DNA of 24,727 nucleotides from JBGRQB01 sp041725875 (GTDB lineage: Bacteria; Bacteroidota; Ignavibacteria; Ignavibacteriales; Melioribacteraceae), in assembly GCA_041725875.1 (NCBI GenBank), contig JBGRQB010000047.1, positions 1 to 24,727 of the forward strand, given 5' to 3'. Below, in pieces: positions 15,238-23,481 of this stretch (position 1 is its first letter; the number at the start of each line of letters is the position of its first letter). The translations under genes and the position numbers were made by a program. The notes beneath the pieces are model-generated. The model ran no database searches. It had not been told where the DNA came from and saw only the letters and a program-made list of their open reading frames with translations.

Positions 15238-15735
15238 TCAGGTAATCTTAAAATAATTTAATTTCTGACCATAATATTTTTCTGTAGTGCCTGCATTTCT
15301 AAAACAACATTTCTTTAAAACTTTTTCAGAAACTTTATTTTCCGGATCGGTAACTGCGAACATTTCTCTCATTTCAAGTACATCAAAACCGTAATCAACA
15401 AGTACTTTTGTCATTTCCGTTGCATATCCCATTCCCCAATATTTTTTATGAATCCTGTACCCTATCTCAATATCTTCGGTTCCGGTATATTTACGAAAAA
15501 TAAAAAAACCGATAAACTCATCATCATCTATTTGATGTGCGGCCCAAATACCCAGGCCATTACCATCATAAAATTTTAAGTATTTTTCCAGACTCGCCTT
15601 AGCGCTCTCTTTTGTATCAGGTTCTCTTACATATTTCATTACTTCCTGATCGCTGTTAAGTTTATATATTAACTCTGAATCTTTTGTTGTAAGCATTCGT
15701 AAATAAAGTCTGTCAGACGTCAAAAATTTTTTCAT
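15238..15735 (-). CDS. GNAT acetyltransferase (RimJ/RimL-like)
   Basis: The 165-residue GNAT protein starts FLTSDRLYLRMLTTKDSELI, the usual opening of the Acetyltransf_3 group. It contains EIGYRIHKKYWGMGYATEMT, whose KKYWGMGYA is the acetyl-CoA pyrophosphate loop, and DPENKVSEKVLKKCCFR, the conserved N-x-x-S-x-x-x-L-x-K helix. Such enzymes acetylate protein N-termini or small amines, and the substrate is not predictable. Its ATG overlaps the TGA of the upstream GNAT gene in an ATGA four-base overlap, showing translational coupling. Confidence 0.9.
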   Translation of the reverse strand: MKKFLTSDRLYLRMLTTKDSELIYKLNSDQEVMKYVREPDTKESAKASLEKYLKFYDGNGLGIWAAHQIDDDEFIGFFIFRKYTGTEDIEIGYRIHKKYWGMGYATEMTKVLVDYGFDVLEMREMFAVTDPENKVSEKVLKKCCFRNAGTTEKYYGQKLNYFKIT

Positions 15736-16268
15736 AATTCCTTTCCCATTAAAATTTCATCGTAATATTTTTCATCTATTTTATAAGCTCTTGATTTCAA
15801 TCCTTCTTTTCTGTAACCAAGTTTTTCGTACAATTCAATTGCGCGTAAATTATCTTCTTTAACACTCAGATTTATTTTTGAAATAATGTTTGTATTTCTT
15901 GCCCATTCTTCAAGAAAGTTTAACATTCCTTTTGCAATTCCAAAGCCCCAATATTTTTTAAGAACCGAAATTCCAAATTCGCCTGCGTGACGCATTCTTT
16001 TTCTGGGCGAAGCACTGAAAGTTAATCCGGCAACAATTTCTCCTGATTCTGTTTCAGCTTTCAGAATTAACTCATTTTCATTTTTTCTAAAATTTTCAAT
16101 TAACTTTTTTTCTTCTTCAATTGTGAAGTTCATTTCATCTGAAGAAAAAGTGAGATTGTTTGTTTCGTCGCCAACTATTTTTACATACTTCAAAAATTTT
16201 TCAGCGTCATCAACTTCCATTTCCCTGATAAAAATTTTTTCACCATTTTTAATTACCATTTTTCCCAT
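15732..16268 (-). CDS. GNAT acetyltransferase
   Basis: The 178-residue GNAT protein starts KNGEKIFIREMEVDDAEKFL, has the acetyl-CoA loop in EFGISVLKKYWGFGIAKGML and the helix EDNLRAIELYEKLGYRKEGL near the end, typical of ribosomal-protein or polyamine GNATs. The ATG at 16268 has a good AAGGAAGGAG ribosome site, and the gene is the first of a two-gene unit with the next GNAT. Over the first domain it shares the KKYWG(M/F)G loop with that neighbour, so the pair could be an old duplication, but the sequences have diverged widely. Confidence 0.9.
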   Translation of the reverse strand: MGKMVIKNGEKIFIREMEVDDAEKFLKYVKIVGDETNNLTFSSDEMNFTIEEEKKLIENFRKNENELILKAETESGEIVAGLTFSASPRKRMRHAGEFGISVLKKYWGFGIAKGMLNFLEEWARNTNIISKINLSVKEDNLRAIELYEKLGYRKEGLKSRAYKIDEKYYDEILMGKEL

Positions 16269-16315
16269 ACAGCTCCTTCCTTTTGAGATTAAGGTAAAAT
16301 TAAGCTCTCTACAAT

Positions 16316-16360
16316 AAAAAAAACCTCATTTAATTATCAAGGTGATTATAAATGAGGTTT
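16316..16360 (-). terminator. Rho-independent terminator after the lipoprotein gene
   Basis: AAACCTCATTTA (16321-16332) and TAAATGAGGTTT (16349-16360) form a 12-bp perfect stem with an inner ATCA/TGAT helix. Read on the minus strand it runs straight into a T-rich stretch. It serves the gene at 16384-17127. Confidence 0.88.
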
Positions 16361-16383
16361 GAAAATTTTTGTCTATAACAAAA

Positions 16384-17127
16384 CTACCATCTGGCTTCAA
16401 TAAATTTTGTTTTATCAAAAAGTGAATCAGGAATCTCTTCAGGGAAATTCATATTGTAATATTTTTCTGTCATTTCCAAGGAACCGTTTGTATAGAAATC
16501 AACTTCTGTTGCAACATAATTTCCATCTACGGTTTTGTAGTTTTTAAATTCTACTTCTCTTTTGTTATGAGCTGTAAATGTAACTGCTTTCAGAAAAACA
16601 AGTTTTTCGGCATCTACATAAAAATGATTACTTTTTTCCTGTATATCATTTATACCAACTACATAAATATCTTTTCCGTTAAAAACAGCAGTAGTAACTT
16701 TTTCCAGATCAAAATTTACTTTTCCCAAAGTATTATAAGTCGTTTCCAGCGGCTGATTGTAAACATCAAAGCCAAGTGTAAGTAAAAAGTTTACGTGACT
16801 CCTGCTTGCAGCAAGAGTATGATGCGCAAAAATATGAAGTGAATCACCTTCAAAAATGTAGCCGTTTCCGCTTGTGTAGCTTCTGAATTTTATTATCAAT
16901 TTTGAAGGAGCTTTATATGCTTCGTGCCATATCTCTTTATTCACAAGTGAGTCATTTTTAAACTGCTCAACACCTTGTGAAAAAGTAAAGTTTTTGTACC
17001 ACTTACCTGCATATTTTTTGTTCATTGCTTCAAGTACTTCTTTTCCGTTTGAATATTTCTTGATTTCCGTCTTACACGAAACCAGAACTAATAAAAGAGA
17101 AAACAAAACCAAAAAACTTTTTTTCAT
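16384..17127 (-). CDS. Predicted outer-envelope lipoprotein, LolA-like fold suspected
   Basis: The product of 247 residues starts MKKSFLVLFSLLLVLVSC, a clean lipoprotein signal (Cys18). The remainder contains EVLEAMNKKYAGKWYKNFTF, WHEAYKAPSKLIIKF and repeated Tyr/Phe-rich strands up to EIPDSLFDKTKF. This resembles the LolA/LolB-like beta-barrel-half fold seen in many Bacteroidota lipoproteins, but no family is certain. The ATG at 17127 has AAGGAAGT upstream; a TTG at 17142 gives five extra residues and is unlikely. It starts one base after the stop of the CWC gene, so both form an operon, closed by a strong terminator. Confidence 0.75.
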   Translation of the reverse strand: MKKSFLVLFSLLLVLVSCKTEIKKYSNGKEVLEAMNKKYAGKWYKNFTFSQGVEQFKNDSLVNKEIWHEAYKAPSKLIIKFRSYTSGNGYIFEGDSLHIFAHHTLAASRSHVNFLLTLGFDVYNQPLETTYNTLGKVNFDLEKVTTAVFNGKDIYVVGINDIQEKSNHFYVDAEKLVFLKAVTFTAHNKREVEFKNYKTVDGNYVATEVDFYTNGSLEMTEKYYNMNFPEEIPDSLFDKTKFIEARW

Positions 17128-17128
17128 T

Positions 17129-17326
17129 TTACTTCCTTTCAAAATTATTATTTTTTATATCTTCCAAACATTTTCTGCATAAGCAATCGCCAAAGTTTTC
17201 CTTGATAAATTCTTTTTGTTCTTCGTTAAGGTTAACTCCGTAACATTGGCAATTTTCCACATCATTTACTTTACATTCAAATTCAGCATTGCAATTCGGA
17301 CAATTTTTAATCAACGGTTCATTCAT
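17129..17326 (-). CDS. Cysteine-rich CWC-type small protein
   Basis: A 65-residue protein with eight cysteines: C9, C12, C18, C26, C28, C48, C50 and C53. The layout CPNC, then CQCYGVNL, then CLCRKCL matches the cysteine-rich CWC family, named for its C-W-C motif; the middle aromatic is Tyr here (CQCYG). Function is unknown, and a structural or metal site formed by the cysteines is likely. No good ribosome site precedes the ATG at 17326. The downstream lipoprotein gene starts one base after its stop. Confidence 0.8.
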   Translation of the reverse strand: MNEPLIKNCPNCNAEFECKVNDVENCQCYGVNLNEEQKEFIKENFGDCLCRKCLEDIKNNNFERK

Positions 17327-17421
17327 ATTAAATCAATTGCTTTTTAAAGTTGATGGGAATATAAAAAAAGTTTTTCAGTAAAAAAATTTAAAGCAGATTT
17401 TTTATTCCGAATTAAACTAAC

Positions 17422-17449
17422 AAAAAAAGGATCGTAAAAACGATCCTTT
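17422..17449 (-). terminator. Rho-independent terminator after the AraC-type gene
   Basis: AAAGGATCGT (17426-17435) and ACGATCCTTT (17440-17449) form a perfect 10-bp stem with an AAAA loop, and on the minus strand a T-run follows. It starts 4 bases from the stop of the AraC-type gene. Confidence 0.9.
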
Positions 17450-17452
17450 AAT

Positions 17453-18328
17453 TTACTTTATCGGGATATAAATTTCCATTTCCGAATCAGGGTTTTCAGG
17501 TCCCAGAAACCTTTCATCATAAAGTTCAAAACTATATCGTAAATCCACTTCCAGATCAGTACTTGGAACCCATTTTCCCCAAATGTATTCATAAGTACTT
17601 TTGATTTCCATACTTTTACCTTTATGAGTAAACACTGCATATTTACCGCCGGGAACAGTAACCGCCGTCATACCTTCAGGCAGATCTTCTACCTTACTTA
17701 CTTTTACCGAAGCAACTTTAGTAAATTCGGAATCTTCTGTAAACTTTTCTTTTTCACCCTCTTCGAAAGGTTTGCATACTTCAAAATATTCGGTTCCTAT
17801 TCTGTTCTTAATTTCGTCGATACGCTGGCTAAATTTCTCCCACAATTCTACAATTAAATAATTTGTTTTTAGTGTAACTGTTTTTTCCATTCCGACAACG
17901 GTAAATTCTTCAATTTCTTTTAATTCTGGTTTCATTGTAAAGCCTCTGTGCAATCTTTTTAGTTCAGTTAATTTAACAGGTTCGCGCGCTGAAAAAACAA
18001 GGTGCTCTCCCTTTTTACGGTATTCGCCCGGAGTTAAATTAAACATATTTTTAAAGGCTCTTGTAAAAGTTGACTGCGACTCAAACTGTAAATCAAATGC
18101 AACTTCAATAATTTTTTTATTGGAAAAAAGCAGTTCTTTTGCAGCAACGGTTAATCTTCTTTTTCTTACATAATCTCCCAATGTTTCGCCGGCAATTGCA
18201 TTAAAAATTCTGTGAAAATGATATTTCGAAAAACAGGCTTCCGAAGCTACTTCTTCAAGAGTAATTTTTTTCTGCAGATTTTCTTCAATAAAGTTTATAA
18301 CCTTTTCAATACGTTCAAAATAATCCAT
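17453..18328 (-). CDS. AraC-family regulator with GyrI-like effector domain
   Basis: The 291-residue regulator has an N-terminal AraC/XylS DNA-binding domain (about residues 1-105). Two helix-turn-helices are visible in ITLEEVASEACFSKYHFHRI and IIEVAFDLQFESQSTFTRAF, ending with the family signature NMFNLTPGEYRKKG. The C-terminal half (about 125-291) resembles the GyrI-like small-molecule binding domain found in Rob- and BmrR-type proteins, with MTAVTVPGGKYAVFTHKGKS, YIWGKWVPSTDLEVD and a final EMEIYIPIK. It probably activates transport or stress genes when it binds a lipophilic compound; the targets are not evident here. The ATG at 18328 follows AAGGATTT. Confidence 0.93.
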   Translation of the reverse strand: MDYFERIEKVINFIEENLQKKITLEEVASEACFSKYHFHRIFNAIAGETLGDYVRKRRLTVAAKELLFSNKKIIEVAFDLQFESQSTFTRAFKNMFNLTPGEYRKKGEHLVFSAREPVKLTELKRLHRGFTMKPELKEIEEFTVVGMEKTVTLKTNYLIVELWEKFSQRIDEIKNRIGTEYFEVCKPFEEGEKEKFTEDSEFTKVASVKVSKVEDLPEGMTAVTVPGGKYAVFTHKGKSMEIKSTYEYIWGKWVPSTDLEVDLRYSFELYDERFLGPENPDSEMEIYIPIK

Positions 18329-18452
18329 ATAAATCCTTGTTTAACTCTCTCTAAAATTACATCAGTGGTTTTCGAAATTCTTTGCCTTTATTGCTAATTC
18401 TGGAAAATAGATTAAATTAACATTTGTATTATAAGAAATTTTACAGGTCAAA

Positions 18453-21005
18453 ATGAAAAACTTCATCTTAACTATTTTTGTTCTCTTCTCTTTTTTATTC
18501 GTTTCCTGTACCCAGGAAAAAAATTCATATTTTGATACCGGAGTTTCAGAAAAACTGGCAAAATTCAGAAAAAATTCTGTTTCAGATATCAACTATTCTC
18601 TTAATCTGGAAATACCGGAAAAATTAAATGATAAAATTTCAGGAAAGGTAGAGATAAGTTTTAATTTAAACGATTTATCAAAACCTCTTCTTATCGATTT
18701 TAATACTGATAAAAAAAATGTGATTTCAGTAAGCACTAACGACTTTAAGTTTACTAACAAACATATTGTGATTCCTGAAAAATATCTCATAAAGGGAAAG
18801 AATAAAATCACTATAGAATTTATTGCCGGTGAGTCTTCACTCAACAGAAATAAAGAGTTTCTATATACTCTTTTTGTTCCCGATCGCGCATCTTTTGCTT
18901 TCCCTTGTTTTGATCAGCCAAATCTTAAAGCCAAGTATAATCTTGAATTGACTGTACCGGAAAGCTGGTCAGCAGTTTCAAATGGCAGAACATTGACTGA
19001 AAAAGTTGTAAGCAGCAAAAAGCATTATAAATTTGCTCAGACTGAATTATTAAGCACTTATCTTTTTTCTTTTGCAGCCGGTAAATTTGAAATAGCAGAA
19101 AAAGAAATTTACGGTTACAAAATGCGAATGTTCCATCGTGAAACCGATCAGGAAAAAATTAAGAACAATTCAGATGAAATTTTTGATCTTCACGCAAAAG
19201 CACTTTCCTGGCTGGAAGATTATACTCAAATAAAATACCCGTTTGGAAAATTTGATTTTGTTGTAATTCCTTCATTCCAGTATAGCGGAATGGAACATCC
19301 GGGCGCAATTTTATATAGAAGTTCAAAATTGTTTTTAGATAAAAACCCGACTGCAACTCAGCTTCTTACTCGCGCAAGTCTTATTTCTCACGAAACTGCT
19401 CATATCTGGTTTGGCGATTATGTTACTATGGACTGGTTTGATGATGTTTGGTTAAAGGAAGTCTTTGCAAACTTTATGGCTGCAAAAATTGCAAATCCAA
19501 CTTTCCCGGATGTTAATCACAAACTGCGTTTTTTAATGGCGCATTTTCCAGGGGCTTATTCTGTTGACAGAACAAAAGGAGCAAATCCGGTAAAACAGAA
19601 ACTTGAAAACTTGAAATTTGCAGGCACTTTATATGGCGCAATAATTTATAAAAAGTCTCCAATTGTAATGCAGCAGCTGGAAAACATTTTAGGAAAAGAA
19701 AAGTTTCAATCAGGCGTTAGGGAATATCTTCAAAAATTTCAGTTTGGAAATGCTGACTGGACAGATCTTATTTCCATCTTTAATAAATATACAGATGAAA
19801 ATCTTGATCAATGGAGTGACGTGTGGATTAATAAACCGGGCAGACCCGAAATTTCTTATTCATACAAATTGAGTGACGATAAAATTTCCGATTTTGTTAT
19901 AAAACAATCAGATTTTTCTGGTGAAAACAAAATTTGGAAACAGCCTCTTTCCATACTTTATTCAAAAAATGGGAAAAGCGAAAAATTTGAAACTTATTTA
20001 AACAACAAAGAAATTTCTGTTCCGCAACTTAACGGATTGGAAAAACCAGATTTTGTAATTGTAAATGAAAGCGGATTGGAATATGGTGATTTTAGTCTGG
20101 ATACAGATTCAAAAAATTATCTGATTAAAAATGTTTCTTTGTTAAAAGATGAAGCTTTACGCGGAACAATCTGGCTTACATTGTTTGATAATCTTTTAGA
20201 TTCGCAAATTGATCCGCTGACTTACCTTGAGTTTTCTTTGAAAGCTTTTAAGGAAGAGAAAAATCAGCAAAATCTTAATTTGATGCTGGGTCAGCTCAAA
20301 ACATTATTCTGGAATTTTTTAGATGAAAGTGACAGAGAAAATATTTCAGGAAAACTTGAAAATGAACTTCTTCAACTTCTGAAAAGTAACACAACTCCTT
20401 CTTTAAAATCTATTTATTTCAGTGCTTATAAAAATCTTGCGTTTAGTAAGCAGGCAACGGAAAATTTGTATAAACTCTGGTGCGATGAGTTAAAGTTTGA
20501 TAATCTTAATTTGAGTCAGAAAAAGAAAATTAATCTCTCTTTTGAATTGGCTGTAAGAGAACATCCTTTAACTGACAAAATTTTATCTGATCAATTGGAA
20601 GAGATCGCAAATAACGACATAAAAAATAAATATCTGTTTATAATACCTTTTGTCTCAAAAACAGAAAAAGTACGTGATGATATATTTTCAAGTTTAAAGG
20701 ATGTTAACCGCAGATCACACGAACCCTGGGTTGTAGAGGCTTTGGGTTATTTACATCATCCGAAAAGAAGAGATTCTTCTATTAAATATTTGAGAGAGAC
20801 TCTGGAACTGGTAGAGGAAATTCAGGAAACAGGCGATATATTCTTTCCCAAAAGATGGCTTGATACATCCTTCAAATATCATAATTCAAATGAAGCAACA
20901 CAAATTGTGAATGATTTTCTGAAAAGAAATCCGAATTATAATTACAGATTAAAAAACAAGATTCTGCAATCTACAGATATATTGTTCAGATCAACATCCA
21001 GATAA
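18453..21005 (+). CDS. M1-family metallo-aminopeptidase, lipoprotein
   Basis: The 850-residue protein begins MKNFILTIFVLFSFLFVSC, a lipoprotein signal (Cys19), so it is anchored in the envelope and cleaves N-terminal residues from peptides outside the cytoplasm. The zinc site is HETAH (H313, E314, H317) with the third ligand E336, in WLKEVFANF, exactly HExxH-x18-E of M1. The exopeptidase motif is GMEH (279-282) in SGMEHPGAIL instead of the usual GAMEN, so the final Asn is His. An N-terminal beta domain precedes, with SFAFPCFDQPNLKAKYNLEL, and a long helical C-terminal domain follows, ending in DILFRSTSR. The gene is monocistronic with its own terminator. No other enzyme family fits. Confidence 0.95.
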   Translation: MKNFILTIFVLFSFLFVSCTQEKNSYFDTGVSEKLAKFRKNSVSDINYSLNLEIPEKLNDKISGKVEISFNLNDLSKPLLIDFNTDKKNVISVSTNDFKFTNKHIVIPEKYLIKGKNKITIEFIAGESSLNRNKEFLYTLFVPDRASFAFPCFDQPNLKAKYNLELTVPESWSAVSNGRTLTEKVVSSKKHYKFAQTELLSTYLFSFAAGKFEIAEKEIYGYKMRMFHRETDQEKIKNNSDEIFDLHAKALSWLEDYTQIKYPFGKFDFVVIPSFQYSGMEHPGAILYRSSKLFLDKNPTATQLLTRASLISHETAHIWFGDYVTMDWFDDVWLKEVFANFMAAKIANPTFPDVNHKLRFLMAHFPGAYSVDRTKGANPVKQKLENLKFAGTLYGAIIYKKSPIVMQQLENILGKEKFQSGVREYLQKFQFGNADWTDLISIFNKYTDENLDQWSDVWINKPGRPEISYSYKLSDDKISDFVIKQSDFSGENKIWKQPLSILYSKNGKSEKFETYLNNKEISVPQLNGLEKPDFVIVNESGLEYGDFSLDTDSKNYLIKNVSLLKDEALRGTIWLTLFDNLLDSQIDPLTYLEFSLKAFKEEKNQQNLNLMLGQLKTLFWNFLDESDRENISGKLENELLQLLKSNTTPSLKSIYFSAYKNLAFSKQATENLYKLWCDELKFDNLNLSQKKKINLSFELAVREHPLTDKILSDQLEEIANNDIKNKYLFIIPFVSKTEKVRDDIFSSLKDVNRRSHEPWVVEALGYLHHPKRRDSSIKYLRETLELVEEIQETGDIFFPKRWLDTSFKYHNSNEATQIVNDFLKRNPNYNYRLKNKILQSTDILFRSTSR

Positions 21006-21011
21006 ATTTTC

Positions 21012-21037
21012 AACCCCGGTTTTCCGGGGTTTCTTTT
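21012..21037 (+). terminator. Rho-independent terminator of the M1 peptidase gene
   Basis: AACCCCGG (21012-21019) and CCGGGGTT (21024-21031) form a perfect 8-bp stem with loop TTTT, then TTTCTTTT. The stop of the convergent gene follows at once. Confidence 0.9.
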
Positions 21038-21398
21038 AGCAGGTAATCTGAAACAGACCCACACTTTTTTTTATCTCTTTGTTCCAGTTATCCACAGCAA
21101 CTGGTGTAGGATTAATTTCAACTTTACAATTGTGCATTTCAAAGAAACGTTTTGCATCATCTGAAAGAGTTAAAATTCCTTCATATCCACTTCCGATTAT
21201 AATCTTTTCAACACCCTCTTCATAAATTAGTTCAGCCTCGGGAAGTGACAAAATATGGGTTGTACCATGGATTTTTTTTGAGAGCTTTTTCATTCGTTTA
21301 TTAATCTTTCCGGAAGCATCTATATATATGTCGTAATCATAACACTGATCATTTATTATGATAGTGCCAAATTGCGTACTACTTACTTTTGGTTTCAA
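21036..21398 (-). CDS. Mth938-like (DUF498/NDUFAF3-type) protein
   Basis: The 120-residue product has the Mth938-like layout. It includes FGTIIINDQCYDYDIYIDAS, then GTTHILSLPEAELIYEEG with the typical LSLPEAELI segment, then EKIIIGSGYEGILTLSDDA, the central G-x-G-x-x-G strand-turn, and it ends VGLFQITC, matching the family's aGlFHxTC end. The His is replaced by Gln. NDUFAF3, the mitochondrial member, assists complex I assembly; bacterial members have no settled function. It converges with the M1 peptidase gene. The 173 bases on its upstream side (21399-21571) hold no gene. Confidence 0.87.
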   Translation of the reverse strand: MKPKVSSTQFGTIIINDQCYDYDIYIDASGKINKRMKKLSKKIHGTTHILSLPEAELIYEEGVEKIIIGSGYEGILTLSDDAKRFFEMHNCKVEINPTPVAVDNWNKEIKKSVGLFQITC

Positions 21399-21571
21399 CT
21401 TTTCCTCCCTTCCGGGCGTTTTCTGTAATTTTAATCTAAAGAAACACTTATAAGAACCGGTATTTCTGTTTCTTTGATCCTTATAACTAGTTATCTTCGA
21501 TTATTTACTGCAAAATTTGAGATCTATTTTTGGGAAGAAAAAATTGCCTTTTTTCTGTTAAAATGAGGGCT

Positions 21572-21823
21572 TTATTCTTTATTTGCTGATTTTTTCACTT
21601 TTTGTCTTTGAGTTACAGCATCAATCATCTTTGCCCAGTGAACCTTTTTTCCTGTTTCGAGAGATTCGTAATGAAATTGCCCTTCAACTACAATTAATTT
21701 TGATTTACCTAATTCATAACGTTGAGCTTCAACTTCATCTCCCGGTTCAATCGGATTTCCGTTAATATCAAGCAACTGAATTGTTTTTTCTTTCTTTTTA
21801 TTTTTCTTAAAGAATTTTAGCAT
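21572..21823 (-). CDS. Hypothetical 83-residue basic protein
   Basis: No family is recognised. It starts MLKFFKKNKKKEKTIQLLDI, a very Lys-rich N-terminus, and continues with a short beta-type stretch (EPGDEVEAQRYELGKSKLIV, GQFHYESLETGKKVHWAKMI) before a basic tail. The small size and strand-rich middle suggest a compact beta fold, possibly binding nucleic acid or the ribosome, but that is a guess. No perfect ribosome site is seen before the ATG at 21823. Twenty-six bases upstream of the start lies a terminator-like hairpin, described separately, which could control this gene. Confidence 0.65.
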   Translation of the reverse strand: MLKFFKKNKKKEKTIQLLDINGNPIEPGDEVEAQRYELGKSKLIVVEGQFHYESLETGKKVHWAKMIDAVTQRQKVKKSANKE

Positions 21824-21842
21824 CGGAATAAACAGCTTATTA

Positions 21843-21876
21843 ATAAAAAAGATGACACCTTTGCAGATGTCATCTT
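21843..21876 (-). promoter_or_regulatory. Terminator-like hairpin just upstream of the 83-residue gene (possible attenuator)
   Basis: AAGATGACA (21849-21857) and TGTCATCTT (21868-21876) form a perfect 9-bp stem with a 10-base loop. On the minus strand it is followed directly by TTTTTT (complement of 21845-21850) and then, 20 bases on, the start codon of the 83-residue gene. No protein gene on the minus strand ends between 21877 and 22117, so it is not the end of a known gene. A second imperfect stem lies upstream at 21889-21929. Attenuation, or the end of a small RNA, are the two options. Confidence 0.5.
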
Positions 21877-21888
21877 AAATATGAACAT

Positions 21889-21929
21889 GTCATGATTAAT
21901 CAATAACCAATTTATGAATTAAACATGAC
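21889..21929 (-). repeat. Second inverted repeat in the leader of the 83-residue gene
   Basis: GTCATGATTAAT (21889-21900) and ATTAAACATGAC (21918-21929) pair at 11 of 12 positions around a 17-base loop. Its GTCATG arms resemble the TGTCAT/ATGACA arms of the neighbouring hairpin, so parts of the two could pair alternatively. Confidence 0.45.
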
Positions 21930-22117
21930 TCAAGTTTTAATCTCTATATATAAAATATAAATATCCTAATATATTGCAAAGATAAAGCCTTATTTCATAT
22001 TAGTCAAGCAATTCAAAATTTTTAAACACTTTTAATTTGTATGATACAGGTTCAATATTTTTCATTATATTTATTCCGAAAATTAGTTAATTACATTTTT
22101 TTACTCAGGAGGAGTTA

Positions 22118-23428
22118 ATGTTTAAAGATCATCCGAAAGGATTGCCTATTCTCTTTTTTACCGAAATGTGGGAACGCGTAAGTTTCTACGGTATGAGAGC
22201 TTTACTGGTATTATTTTTAACAGCTGAAACTGTTGCCGAAAATCCCGGTTTTGGCTGGACAAATGCCGAAGCTTTGGGTTTGTACGGCTGGTACACAATG
22301 ATGGTTTACCTTATGGGAATTCCGGGCGGTATTGTAGCTGATAAATTTTTAGGTCAGAAAAAATCTGTGCTTATTGGCGGACTTTTAATCGCTGCGGGCC
22401 AGTTAACATTAATATTAGATAATGTTAATACGTTTTATGCCGGACTTGGATTAATAATCTGTGGTGTTGGTTTATTAAAACCAAATATTTCTACTATGGT
22501 AGGACAGTTATACAAACCGGGCGACAACAGAAGAGATACCGGATTTATGATATTTTACATAGGAATTAATGTTGGTGCAACTATTGCTCCTATTGTTGCC
22601 GGAATTTTAGGTGAAGGAATAAACTTCAAATATGGTTTTGCTTTTGCCGGTTTTGGAATGCTTTTCGGACAAGCTATTTATTTGTGGGGACATAAATATC
22701 TTAAAGGTATTGGGGAATTTGTTAAAAAGGCAAAAGAAGAAACAAAAACTGCTGCCCAACCATTAACTAAAATTGAAAAAGACAGAATTGTTGTAATTGT
22801 TCTGGCTTGTATATTAATTATATTTTTCTGGGCAGCTTACGAACAAGCTGGCGGTTTATTAAATCTTTATACCTCAGATAAAATAAACAGATCTGTCTTT
22901 GGATGGGAAATTCCTGCTTCGGTATTCCAATTTGTTCCTGCTGCATTTGTTGTAATTATGGGAATGTTTGTATCAAATTATTGGAATAAAAGAAGAAAAG
23001 CCGGAAAAGAAACTTCTTCTCTTTTCAAAATGGCTATTGGTATGATGATTACAGGTAGTGGTTTCATTATGATGGTTGGTGCTTCTCTTGAAGCTGTTGA
23101 CGGTCAGAAAGCAATGTTAATCTGGCTTATTTCATCATATTTCTTGCAGGTAATTGGTGAATTATCACTTTCTCCTGTTTCACTTTCATTTGTAACAAAA
23201 CTTGCCCCTGCCAGATATGGTTCAATTATGATGGGTGTATTGTTTGCTTCAACAGGTGTTGGAAATAAACTTGCCGGATTAATTGGACAATTTGCTCAAA
23301 CAGCGGGTGAACTTGAAATATTTATAGGAATATTTGTATACAGTCTTGTACTTGGATTACTTGTAATATTATTCCTTAAAAAACTTAAAGCACTTACACA
23401 CGGTGCCGAAGAAGTTACTGAAGCTTAA
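22118..23428 (+). CDS. POT/PTR2 proton-coupled peptide transporter
   Basis: The 436-residue membrane protein imports di- and tripeptides with protons. Its first helix has the family motif EMWERVSFYG (E16-x-x-E19-R20-x-x-x-Y24). The PTR2 signature region follows: GGIVADKFLGQKKSVLIGGL and FMIFYIGINVGATIAPIVAG. Later come FFWAAYEQAGGLLNLY and ELSLSPVSLSFVTKLAPAR, both typical of POT transporters. About twelve or more membrane helices are expected. The ATG at 22118 has a strong AGGAGGAG ribosome site 5 bases upstream. It is preceded by a 294-base gap and followed by a strong terminator, so it is a single-gene unit. With the M1 peptidase lipoprotein it suggests use of external peptides. Confidence 0.95.
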   Translation: MFKDHPKGLPILFFTEMWERVSFYGMRALLVLFLTAETVAENPGFGWTNAEALGLYGWYTMMVYLMGIPGGIVADKFLGQKKSVLIGGLLIAAGQLTLILDNVNTFYAGLGLIICGVGLLKPNISTMVGQLYKPGDNRRDTGFMIFYIGINVGATIAPIVAGILGEGINFKYGFAFAGFGMLFGQAIYLWGHKYLKGIGEFVKKAKEETKTAAQPLTKIEKDRIVVIVLACILIIFFWAAYEQAGGLLNLYTSDKINRSVFGWEIPASVFQFVPAAFVVIMGMFVSNYWNKRRKAGKETSSLFKMAIGMMITGSGFIMMVGASLEAVDGQKAMLIWLISSYFLQVIGELSLSPVSLSFVTKLAPARYGSIMMGVLFASTGVGNKLAGLIGQFAQTAGELEIFIGIFVYSLVLGLLVILFLKKLKALTHGAEEVTEA

Positions 23429-23450
23429 TATTGTAATAAATGTAAAAACT

Positions 23451-23478
23451 AAAGCCTCCAAATTTGGAGGCTTTTTTA
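23451..23478 (+). terminator. Bidirectional rho-independent terminator between the transporter and rubrerythrin genes
   Basis: AAAGCCTCCA (23451-23460) pairs with TGGAGGCTTT (23465-23474) around AATT, and T-runs follow on the plus strand and, more weakly, on the minus strand. It lies between convergent genes and can serve both. Confidence 0.9.
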
Positions 23479-23481
23479 TTA

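Noticed and set aside
18362..18592. Minus-strand ORF of 76 codons
   Set aside because: It overlaps the 5' end and the signal peptide region of the M1 peptidase gene, has a low-complexity composition and no ribosome site. It is a shadow frame.
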